Both the position numbers and the translations under genes were made by a program. From Acidobacteriota bacterium (GTDB lineage: Bacteria; Acidobacteriota; Terriglobia; Acidiferrales; UBA7541), in assembly GCA_021324935.1 (NCBI GenBank), contig JAJPIE010000001.1:1-64000 (forward strand): 64,000 nt of DNA. The letters are read 5' to 3'. Below the pieces are notes generated by a model that saw only the letters and a program-made list of their open reading frames with translations, had not been told where the DNA came from and ran no database searches. Of this stretch, positions 51,790 to 58,909 are shown in pieces. Position 1 is the stretch's first letter; each line of letters begins with the position of its first letter.

Positions 51790-52656
51790 TTAATCGCGGT
51801 GGCGCTGGCGGAAGGCTTCGTAGAACAGGACGGAGGCGGCAGCGGCGGCGTTGAGGGATTCGACCTGGCGTTCGAGGGGAATATGGATGCGGGCGTCGGC
51901 GGAGTGGACGACGTCTTCGGGAAGTCCGGCTCCTTCATTGCCGACCAGAAGAGCGATGGGCTGGCACCAGTCGATTTCCCAGGGAGCGACGGGAGCATGC
52001 GCGCCGCTGCCATCATGGACACAGGTGGCAACAGTGGAAATATTGTTGAGCTTGAATTGCGTGAGGAGGATGGCGAGCGTGGCGCCGTGAACGACGGGGA
52101 GATGAAGAGCGGCTCCGGCGGAGGAGCGAAGGGCTTTGGGAGAAAACGGACTGGCGGTGCCGGATTGGCCAGTGGCGGAGGTGACGGCTCCGGTGGCACC
52201 GAAAGCGGCGGCGGTGCGCAGGATGGTGCCGACGTTGCCGGGGTCCTGGACGCCAGCCAGAACGACGACGAGCGGAGAGGATTTGCCTTCGGGGACGGAG
52301 AAAAGATCATCGAGCTGCGCGGGGCGAGGGAGGACGAGGGCAGCAATTCCTTGGGGATGTTCGGTATCGGCGATACCTTCGAAGAGACGATCGGTGGTTT
52401 TGAGAATTGGGAAAGCAATTTCGGGGCGGGAAATCAACGGGGCGAGGCGGGAGCGGTGGCGTTCGCCGGACTCGCTGAAGAGGATGGCTTCGATTTTGCA
52501 GCCGGAGGTGAGGGCCTCTTGGACGAGGCGGACGCCCTCGACGCCGACAGAACCGGATTCGGTGGGGAAGCCGCCGCGGAGGGCCATGCGGAAGAGCTTG
52601 AGCCAGCGATTGTCGCGGGAGGTGATGGGCGAGGGCGCGGATGTGGAGGTGGGCAT
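51790..52656 (-). CDS. SpoU-family RNA 2-prime-O-methyltransferase
   Basis: A 288-residue SPOUT enzyme methylating a ribose in rRNA or tRNA with SAM. The N-terminal substrate-binding part has VGVEGVRLVQEALTSGCKIE and HPQGIAALV. The knot domain shows the three motifs: VVVLAGVQDPGNVGTILRTA, IALLVGNEGAGLPEDV and IPLERQVESLNAAAAASVLF. It resembles TrmH/RlmB-type enzymes; the target nucleotide cannot be decided from sequence. Confidence 0.93.
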   Translation of the reverse strand: MPTSTSAPSPITSRDNRWLKLFRMALRGGFPTESGSVGVEGVRLVQEALTSGCKIEAILFSESGERHRSRLAPLISRPEIAFPILKTTDRLFEGIADTEHPQGIAALVLPRPAQLDDLFSVPEGKSSPLVVVLAGVQDPGNVGTILRTAAAFGATGAVTSATGQSGTASPFSPKALRSSAGAALHLPVVHGATLAILLTQFKLNNISTVATCVHDGSGAHAPVAPWEIDWCQPIALLVGNEGAGLPEDVVHSADARIHIPLERQVESLNAAAAASVLFYEAFRQRHRD

Positions 52657-52785
52657 TTGAGGGAAGCGTAGCAGAAATCAAGCAAAGAAGTAATGAAGCA
52701 AAGAAGTAAAGAACAGAAAAATGGGAAGCGGATCGACAGCTGTGAGCCGAAAGTTTCCGCGGTGGAGATTTGCACCAGAAATTTA

Positions 52786-52840
52786 GACGCAATCCCTCCA
52801 AAACGGCCAGCCAAAGTCGCCGGGTTCCGATGGGGATGAC
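52786..52840 (+). repeat. R2 dispersed element
   Basis: ACGCAATCCCTCCAAAACGG, CCAGCCAAAGTCG and TTCCGATGGGGATGACA. Confidence 0.65.
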
Positions 52841-52944
52841 ATGTGAAGGTGGTGGGCATCATTGCGCGAGGTGGAGGGGTGTGGTAGCGTCCTTGGCAAG
52901 CGGCGACAGGGGCGATTGCCGCACGAATTCGAAATTGCGATGGC

Positions 52945-52968
52945 GCCGATCTGAAGTTCGGCCACTAC
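52945..52968 (+). repeat. R1 REP-like palindrome with CTAC foot
   Basis: GCCGATCTGAAGTTCGGC followed by CACTAC, upstream of tsaC. Confidence 0.75.
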
Positions 52969-52996
52969 ATGGGCCGGGAATAGAATTGCCGGTGGA

Positions 52997-53662
52997 GTGG
53001 ATATTTTGTCTGCCGAAGTGTTGAAAGTCGACCCACGGAACCCCGATGACAAGACGATCCGGTATGCCGCTTCGTGGCTGAGACGGGGAGCCGTGGTGGC
53101 CGTGCCGACCGACACACTGTATGCACTGGCAGCGGATCCGGTGAACCTGGCGGCAGTGGAAGAGATTTTTCGGGTGAAGGGACGACCGGAATCGCGTGCG
53201 CTGCCGATATTGATCAATTCGCTGGCGCAGGCGCGCATGCTGGGGAGGGATCTGCCGGCGAATTTCTACCGGCTGGCAAGCGCGTGCTGGCCGGGGCCAT
53301 TGACGATGGTGGTGGAGGCGTCCAACCGGTTGCCGCTGAAAGTGACGGCGAACACGCGGCGGATCGCGCTGCGCTGGCCGAAAAGCAAAATTGTGAGCCA
53401 TTTGATCGAAGAGCTGGGCGTGCCGCTGACGGGAACGAGCGCGAATGTGTCGGGGTCGGCGACGTGCGCGAACGCGGAGGAAGTGCTGGAGCAGCTGGGC
53501 GACAAGATTCCGGTGATCCTGGATGCGGGCGAGGCGGGGGAGTTTGTGCCCTCGACAATCGTGGAGTTGCGCGGGGAACATTGGTGCATTGGGAGAGAAG
53601 GGGCGATACCAGCGGAATTGATTCAGGAGGCGCTGGAGGGAGATGACGCGGTGCCGGCGTGA
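52997..53662 (+). CDS. tsaC: L-threonylcarbamoyladenylate synthase
   Basis: A 221-residue YrdC/Sua5-domain enzyme making the threonylcarbamoyl-AMP used for the t6A modification of tRNA. Family blocks: LRRGAVVAVPTDTLYALAAD, VEEIFRVKGRPESRALPILI, ACWPGPLTMVVEAS, IALRWPKS, PLTGTSANVSGSA and PSTIVEL. GTG at 52997 is taken; a TTG shortly downstream is possible. The single domain, without a Sua5 C-terminal extension, favours TsaC. Confidence 0.95.
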   Translation: MDILSAEVLKVDPRNPDDKTIRYAASWLRRGAVVAVPTDTLYALAADPVNLAAVEEIFRVKGRPESRALPILINSLAQARMLGRDLPANFYRLASACWPGPLTMVVEASNRLPLKVTANTRRIALRWPKSKIVSHLIEELGVPLTGTSANVSGSATCANAEEVLEQLGDKIPVILDAGEAGEFVPSTIVELRGEHWCIGREGAIPAELIQEALEGDDAVPA

Positions 53663-53741
53663 GAAGAACGAAGTCAAGAAGCAATGAAGTAAGGAAGTAA
53701 AGAGAAGAACGAAACTCGAAATTCGATGTTCGCGGGAAAGT

Positions 53742-53776
53742 GGCGGCTGAAGGTTGGCCGCCGTTTTTGTTTTTTG
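53742..53776 (+). terminator. Rho-independent terminator
   Basis: GGCGGC and GCCGCC around TGAAGGTTG, then TTTTTGTTTTTT. It ends tsaC. Confidence 0.88.
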
Positions 53777-53927
53777 AGGGAAGAGTGCACCACAGAGGTA
53801 ACAGAGGGGAGCAGAGAAAGAGGAGATTCGGCGGCGTTGGATCGCAGGAATAGGATTTAACACACAAGGGGTAGAGGTAATAGGAAAGCATGGAGAAAAG
53901 AGAGAATCGCGCCTTTTGATCGTACGA

Positions 53928-53961
53928 GCCACCCTCATAAACCGAGGGTGGGGCACCCTCA
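53928..53961 (+). repeat. R3 palindrome
   Basis: GCCACCCTC, ATAAACC, GAGGGTGGGGCACCC. It is the intergenic counterpart of the copy inside leuS at 15149. Confidence 0.75.
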
Positions 53962-54044
53962 AGTTCATTTGATTTGTGGGGTGTGATCGGGCGCACGGGG
54001 AGCACCCTCGTCAAGGACAGGGCAAGCCTGTGCCGGAACGCCTT

Positions 54045-54066
54045 GGCCACCTGAAGGTGGCCGCTA
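54045..54066 (+). repeat. R1 REP-like palindrome with CTAC foot
   Basis: GGCCACC, TGAA, GGTGGCC, GCTAC; a seven-pair stem directly before the anmK stop codon. Confidence 0.78.
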
Positions 54067-54074
54067 CGAAGGCG

Positions 54075-55415
54075 TCATGCGTAGGAGATTTTGCCGAGAA
54101 TGGCGGGACGGCTGGCGCCGGTGGCGGAAGGGATGCTAGAGGGGCGATGGTGGAAGGTTTCGTAGGCCAGGAGGGCGAAGGCGAGGGCCTCTTTGGCCTC
54201 GCCGGGAATGCTGAATTGAGAGGAGGGAATGAGCTCGATGGGATGGAAGAAGTGGCCCTTCGACTCGGCTCGGAGCGGCCGGGTAGAACTTCGCGTGCGA
54301 TCCCGGTGAACGGGCGGTGCTCCACCTCGGCTCAGGGTAAACGAGCGGCGAGAAAGAGGGACTGCATTTTGAAGAAGAGCGGGCCGGAGGAGAGTTTGGA
54401 GTTGGAGCATGAGGAGAGGATTGCTAGCGCCGCCGCCGGAGACGATGAGTTGGGCGATTTCGTGTTTGGGGAGGACGAAGCGGTGGAGCGCATCCACGAC
54501 GGATGCGGCGGTGAAATAGGTGACGGTGTAGAGAACGTCGGCAGGGCGGATGTCGTGCTTGCGGGCGAAGCCGAGGAGATCCTTGACGTAGGCGGCTCCG
54601 AAGTATTCGCGGCCGGTGGATTTGGGAGGATGAAGCGCGAGATAGGGGTCCTTCATCAGGCGGTAGATCAACGCATTGTTGATATGGCCGCGGCTGGCGA
54701 GGCGTGCGTTTTTGTCGAGGCGCTGGCGGCCGCGGGTGAAGAGTTGGACGAGGGCGTCGATGAGGATGTTGGCGGGGCCGGTGTCGAAGGCGAAGATGTC
54801 TTGCGGCTTGGCGCTGGCAGGTATGATTGTGATATTGGGGATGCCACCGAGATTGAGGGAGACGCGGCCGAGTTTTGGGTGGCGGTAGAGAAGGTAGTCC
54901 GCAAAGGGGACGAGGGGAGCGCCCTGGCCGCCGAGGGCCATGTCGGCGGGGCGGAAGTCGGAGACGGTGGGGATTCCGGTGAGATTGGCGATGATGGAGC
55001 CATCGCCGAGTTGCAAGGTTGAGGGAATCGTGGCCCATCGCATTCGCTCAGGGTGAACGAGTGGCGAGGAAGAGCGGGCCGGAGGTTGGTGGAAGATGGT
55101 TTGGCCGTGGTTGGCGATGAGGTCGACCTTTTTCGAGGAGATGCGGAACTTTTTAAAGGCAGAGAGGGCGGCTTCTGCGTAGACGTAGCCTAGGCGGGCG
55201 TGGAGCTGGCTGAATTCGGCGGGGGTGAGGGGATTTTGTTCGGCGACGCGAAGGATTTCTTTGCGGACGGACGGCGGGAAATGTTGATGGCCGTGGTGAA
55301 GAAGATTGATTTTTAGATTGGGAGGGGCGCCACTGATTTTGACAAGGACGGTGTCGATACCATCGGCGGAGGTGCCGGACATCATGCCGAGGACGAGGAG
55401 AGAATCTTTAGGCAT
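54075..55415 (-). CDS. anmK: Anhydro-N-acetylmuramic acid kinase with insertions
   Basis: A 446-residue kinase recycling cell-wall anhydro-MurNAc to MurNAc 6-phosphate. Family blocks: LGMMSGTSADGIDTVLVKI, DLIANHGQTIFHQP, FRPADMALGGQGAPLVPFAD, VSLNLGGIPNITII, FDTGPANILIDALV and LIVSGGGASNPLLM. The usual length is near 370-390. The excess lies in two places: about residues 112-127 (SSSPLVHPERMRWA) and 352-390 (RRSFTLSRGGAPPVHRDRTR and onward). Both are encoded by R4 elements read in frame. Conserved blocks resume normally at GDGSIIANLTGIPTVSDF and at FSIPGEAKEALAFALLAYET. Confidence 0.94.
   Translation of the reverse strand: MPKDSLLVLGMMSGTSADGIDTVLVKISGAPPNLKINLLHHGHQHFPPSVRKEILRVAEQNPLTPAEFSQLHARLGYVYAEAALSAFKKFRISSKKVDLIANHGQTIFHQPPARSSSPLVHPERMRWATIPSTLQLGDGSIIANLTGIPTVSDFRPADMALGGQGAPLVPFADYLLYRHPKLGRVSLNLGGIPNITIIPASAKPQDIFAFDTGPANILIDALVQLFTRGRQRLDKNARLASRGHINNALIYRLMKDPYLALHPPKSTGREYFGAAYVKDLLGFARKHDIRPADVLYTVTYFTAASVVDALHRFVLPKHEIAQLIVSGGGASNPLLMLQLQTLLRPALLQNAVPLSRRSFTLSRGGAPPVHRDRTRSSTRPLRAESKGHFFHPIELIPSSQFSIPGEAKEALAFALLAYETFHHRPSSIPSATGASRPAILGKISYA
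54256..54347 (+). repeat. Split R4 element inside anmK
   Basis: CCCTTCGACTCGGCTC at 54256-54271 and CGGCTCAGGGTAAACGAG at 54330-54347 are the two halves of one R4 unit, separated by 58 bases, with CGGCTC duplicated at the junctions. This looks like a second insertion into the first. Confidence 0.7.
55041..55064 (+). repeat. R4 element inside anmK
   Basis: CATTCGCTCAGGGTGAACGA, read on the opposite strand in the anmK frame. Confidence 0.7.
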
Positions 55416-55629
55416 GGAAGAGTTTTAGCACAGGTGAGTGGTTGATGGATGGAGAGATCGGCTGCGCGGAAGGAAAGAAGCAACGAAGATTGGACAGGCG
55501 GCGGCATTGGATCGTAAGAGCCCACCCTTCGGGGCTCAGGGTGAACCCTCAAGTTCAGTTCCTTGGCGACGTTGGATCGGATGCACAGGCAGGAGTGCCT
55601 AGGCCACACGGCAATCAGCGCTTCAGGAT
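55416..55629. other. Intergenic region with repeats
   Basis: R4 at 55521-55546 (CCCACCCTTCGGGGCTCAGG then GTGAAC) and R1 at 55583-55608 (GCACAGGCA, GGAG, TGCCTAGGCCACAC). The rest shows no gene. Confidence 0.6.
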
Positions 55630-55817
55630 TCAGCGATCGTCTTCGTCCTCGAAATAGGCGAGCCGACCCGGAATGCACGAAAGGAATGTGCCAATTCCAC
55701 GGCCTACCATCTCGTTCAGAGCTTCCGCCAGGGAACACTCTTTTCCGTCAAGCGCATCTCCATCCCCCGGTGCTCAGCGTATTTCGGGAGCACCCAACTT
55801 GCGTTCTTGTTGCTCAT
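55630..55817 (-). pseudogene. Small gene coupled to mutS, with apparent frameshift
   Basis: An ATG overlaps the mutS stop (ATGA) and begins MSNKNASWVLPKYAEHRG. At a run of five G the coding character moves to the next frame, which continues DGDALDGKECSLAEALNEMV, GRGIGTFLSCIPGRLAYFED and EDDR to a stop at 55630. Adding one G would give a single protein of about 62 residues. The second part has conserved-looking hydrophobic pattern and unbiased codons. It is either a decayed small gene or an assembly indel. No family assigned. Confidence 0.45.
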
Positions 55818-58549
55818 TCGATTTGTTTCTTGAGGGCGGCCAGAAGGTTGAGGGCGTCGAGGGGAGCGAGGCGGTCGAGGTCGGCGGAGCGAAGTTGGTC
55901 GAGGACGGAGCGGTCGATGTGGGTGAAGAGAACTTCCTGGTGGCCGTTGCGGCGGTGGGGTGAGGCCGCGGAGGCGGCGACTGCGCCGCTCTGGTTCGTC
56001 GCGCCGGAGGGGAGGCCGTTGGGGAAGGCGGCGCCGGGAGTGAGGGTTTCGCTGAGTTCGTGTTCGGACTGTTCATGTTTTTTGAGCACTTCGCGGGCGC
56101 GTTCGACGACGGATCTGGGCAGGCCGGCGAGGCGGGCGACTTCGATGCCGTAGCTTTTATCGGCGGAGCCGGGTTCGACGCGGCGCAGGAAGATGATTTC
56201 GCTGGGAGTTTCTTTCACGCTGACGTGGACGTTTTGCACGGCAGGGAGAAGATCGGCGAGTTCGGTGAGTTCGTGATAGTGCGTGGCGAAGAGGGTCCGC
56301 GCGCGGGTGTGTTGCTGGAGGTGCTCGACGACGGCCCAGGCGATGGAGAGGCCGTCGAAGGTGGCGGTGCCGCGGCCAACTTCGTCGAGGAGGACGAGGC
56401 TGGAGGGAGTGGCGTGATGAAGGATGGCGGCGACTTCGCTCATTTCGACGAGGAAGGTGGAACGGCCGCGGGCGAGATTGTCGCTGGCGCCAATGCGGGT
56501 GAAGATGCGGTCGGTGAGCGGGAGTTTGGCCTGGCGCGCGGGAACGTAGCTGCCCATTTGCGCCATGATGACGATGAGCGCGGCCTGGCGGAGATAGGTG
56601 GACTTGCCGCCCATGTTGGGGCCGGTGATGAGGAGAAGTTGCTGGCGGCCGGGTTCGAAGCAGAGATCGTTGGGGACGAAACGCTCGCCTTTTTGCTTGA
56701 GAAGTTCCTCGATGACGGGGTGGCGGCCGCCGACGATGAGGAGTTCGCCGGTGCTGTTGAACTCCGGGCGGATGTAGTTGCGGTCGGCGGCAAGCTTGGC
56801 GAACGAGGCGAGGACATCGAGTTTTGCAACCGCGGCCGCAGTGCGACGCAAGCGGGCGGCTTTGGCGGCGATGCTTGCGCGAAGATCGACGAAGAGCTGG
56901 CGCTCGATTTCGAGAATGCGCTCGTCAGCGGCGAGAATTTTCCGTTCGTAATCCTTTAACTCCGGGGAGGTGAAACGCTCGGCGTTGACGAGCGTTTGTT
57001 TGCGCTCGTAATCGGCGGGAGCGAGATGGAGATTGGGCTTGGAAATTTCGATGTAGTAGCCGAAAACCTGATTGAAGCGGATTTTGAGGGAATTGATGCC
57101 GGTGCGCTTGCGTTCGCGCTCTTCCATGGCGGCGATGATCTGTTTGCTGTTTTTGCTGACATCGCGAAGCTCATCGAGTTCGGCGTGATAGCCGGAGCGG
57201 ATCATGCCGGGTTCGCCGGCGGAGGAGGGCGGCTCGTCGGAGAGGGCGCGTTCGAGTTTTTCGCGGACGTCGGCGAGTTCGTCGATTTCCTCGTGGAGTT
57301 CGCGGAGGAGATCACTGCCGCCGGACTGGGGAGGGGTGACGAAGTTTCTGAGCAGGGGCAATTGTGCCAGCGATTTGCGGAGGGCGAGAAGCTCGCGGGG
57401 CGAGGCGAGGCCGAGAGTGATGCGGCTGGTGAGGCGCTCGAGGTCCTGGATGCCGCGAAGTTCCTTGCGAATTTCGCCGCGGACGACGGTTTGCTGGAGG
57501 AGATGGGCGACGGCGCCGAGGCGGGCTTCGATGGCCGTGGGATCGAGGAGCGGGCGAAGCATCCAGGAGCGAAGGAGCCGGGCACCCATGCCCGTGACGG
57601 TGGAATCGAGGGCGGCGATCAGGGTGGCGGGACCGGAGGACTTGGCTTCCTCGGTGAAGATGGGCGAGAGGAGTTCGAGATTGCGGACGGAAACGGGATC
57701 GAGAACGAGGGCGTCCAGCTGTTCGTAAAAGCGAATGCGATCCAGGTGTTGGAGGGCTTCGACGCTGGGAGCATCGTCGCCACGGGCGGCGTTTTCGCGG
57801 AGGTAGTGGACGACGGCTCCGGCGGCGCAGAGGGATTGGGGGTGGTCGTCCAGGCCGAAGGAGGTGAGATCGGAGACGCCGAACTGTTCGCGGAGGATGC
57901 GTTCGGCGTAGTCGCGGTGGAAGACCCAGTCCTCGACGCGGGTTTCGACACCGCCCGTGCCATCGAGGATGGAATTTTTGCTGGTCTCGAAGAGTTGTTG
58001 GGGGCGAGGGAGGAGGGTTTCGCGAGGGCGGAGGAGCTGGAGTTCGTCGCGGAGGGATTCGACGGCGTCAGGCCCGGAGAATTCGGTGGCCTGGAATTCT
58101 CCTGTGGAGAGATCGACGAAGGCGAGGCCGATGAGCGTGGCCGAGGAGTTTTGTGCAACCGAGGCGAGAAAGTTGTTTTCGCGAGCTTCGAGGACGGCGA
58201 CGTCGGTGGCGGTGCCGGGAGTGATGACACGGGAGACTTCGCGGCGGACGAGTTTTTTGCCGGGGCCGGGCTGTTCCATCTGTTCGCAGATGGCGACCTT
58301 GAAGCCAGCGCGAATGAGGCGGGCGATGTAGCCGTCGGCGGCATGATAGGGAACGCCGCACATGGGAATGGGCTGCCCCTTTTCGCGGTTACGCGAGGTG
58401 AGAGTGATCTGGAGCTCGCGCGAGGCGATCATGGCGTCTTCGTAGAAGAGTTCGTAGAAGTCGCCGAGGCGGAAGAGAAGGAGGGCGTGGGGGTAGCGCG
58501 CCTTGACGGCGTTGTATTGCTGCATGAGCGGGGTGGTGGCGTCAGACAT
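55814..58549 (-). CDS. mutS: DNA mismatch repair protein MutS
   Basis: A 911-residue mismatch-recognition ATPase. The N-terminal domain carries the mismatch-probing Phe-x-Glu region (LLLFRLGDFYELFYEDA). The connector, lever and clamp domains follow (TLIGLAFVDLSTGEFQATEF, ELDELRDVSKNSKQIIAAME). The ATPase has Walker A GPNMGGKSTYLRQAALIV (from residue 643), the ABC signature region FLVEMSEVAAILHHATPSSL and LVLLDEVGRGTATFDGLSIA. The C-terminal dimerisation part is interrupted at about 840-875 by a Ser/Ala/Gly-rich stretch (GLPSGATNQSGAVAASAASP). No mutL is in the window. Confidence 0.98.
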   Translation of the reverse strand: MSDATTPLMQQYNAVKARYPHALLLFRLGDFYELFYEDAMIASRELQITLTSRNREKGQPIPMCGVPYHAADGYIARLIRAGFKVAICEQMEQPGPGKKLVRREVSRVITPGTATDVAVLEARENNFLASVAQNSSATLIGLAFVDLSTGEFQATEFSGPDAVESLRDELQLLRPRETLLPRPQQLFETSKNSILDGTGGVETRVEDWVFHRDYAERILREQFGVSDLTSFGLDDHPQSLCAAGAVVHYLRENAARGDDAPSVEALQHLDRIRFYEQLDALVLDPVSVRNLELLSPIFTEEAKSSGPATLIAALDSTVTGMGARLLRSWMLRPLLDPTAIEARLGAVAHLLQQTVVRGEIRKELRGIQDLERLTSRITLGLASPRELLALRKSLAQLPLLRNFVTPPQSGGSDLLRELHEEIDELADVREKLERALSDEPPSSAGEPGMIRSGYHAELDELRDVSKNSKQIIAAMEERERKRTGINSLKIRFNQVFGYYIEISKPNLHLAPADYERKQTLVNAERFTSPELKDYERKILAADERILEIERQLFVDLRASIAAKAARLRRTAAAVAKLDVLASFAKLAADRNYIRPEFNSTGELLIVGGRHPVIEELLKQKGERFVPNDLCFEPGRQQLLLITGPNMGGKSTYLRQAALIVIMAQMGSYVPARQAKLPLTDRIFTRIGASDNLARGRSTFLVEMSEVAAILHHATPSSLVLLDEVGRGTATFDGLSIAWAVVEHLQQHTRARTLFATHYHELTELADLLPAVQNVHVSVKETPSEIIFLRRVEPGSADKSYGIEVARLAGLPRSVVERAREVLKKHEQSEHELSETLTPGAAFPNGLPSGATNQSGAVAASAASPHRRNGHQEVLFTHIDRSVLDQLRSADLDRLAPLDALNLLAALKKQIE

Positions 58550-58720
58550 GGGAAGGCAGTGGCGAGAGCAGAGAATGAAAAATGGAAACTGGAACCTGAA
58601 AGGAGCGGGCGGGGGGGTTGGGGGATGGGTTCGGAGTTAAAACTCCAAAGTACAAGAAAGAAGGAAGGGGACAAACCGCAGAGACGCAGAGGGCGCGGAG
58701 GTGGTGCCGAGAAGAGAAAA

Positions 58721-58759
58721 CCCGCACCCACGAGCACGGAGCGTGGGGCACCCGCCACA
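58721..58759 (+). repeat. R3 palindrome
   Basis: CACCCACG, AGCACGGAG, CGTGGGGCACCC. The stem differs from other R3 copies but pairs internally, and the foot is the same. Confidence 0.7.
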
Positions 58760-58802
58760 TGCTCGGAGACGGGGGACGCAAGGGCAAGGTTGAGAGCGAA
58801 GA

Positions 58803-58828
58803 GCACAGCCAGGAATGGCTGTGCCACA
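58803..58828 (+). repeat. R1 REP-like palindrome
   Basis: CACAGCCA, GGAA, TGGCTGTG, CCACA. The arms are identical to 47801-47825. Confidence 0.8.
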
Positions 58829-58831
58829 TGC

Positions 58832-58857
58832 GCCGAGCTGAAGTTCGGTCAATACAC
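58832..58857 (+). repeat. R1 REP-like palindrome
   Basis: GCCGAGCTGAAGTTCGGTC followed by AATACAC. It lies only a few bases after the previous copy, giving two different stems in tandem. Confidence 0.7.
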
Positions 58858-58909
58858 CCAGCGAGGGGTTGCCAAAGGCGGCAGATGCGCGAGGGCAAAG
58901 ACGTCTTGG

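Larger units (their letters stand above)
53663..54074. other. Intergenic region made of repeats
   Basis: In order: terminator, R5 (53788-53825), R3 (53928-53961), a partial R1 (ACAGGGCAAGCCTGTGCC near 54018) and a full R1 (54045-54066). No gene. Confidence 0.65.
58550..58909. other. Intergenic region made of repeats
   Basis: A-rich string (58575), R5 (58675-58715), R3 (58721-58759), R1 (58803-58828) and R1 (58832-58857) follow each other with little other sequence. No gene. Confidence 0.7.

Noticed and set aside
50359..52671. 770-residue plus-strand open frame opposite rarA and the SpoU methylase
   Set aside because: Spans two well-recognised minus-strand genes and shows the Gly/Glu/Ala bias of a shadow.
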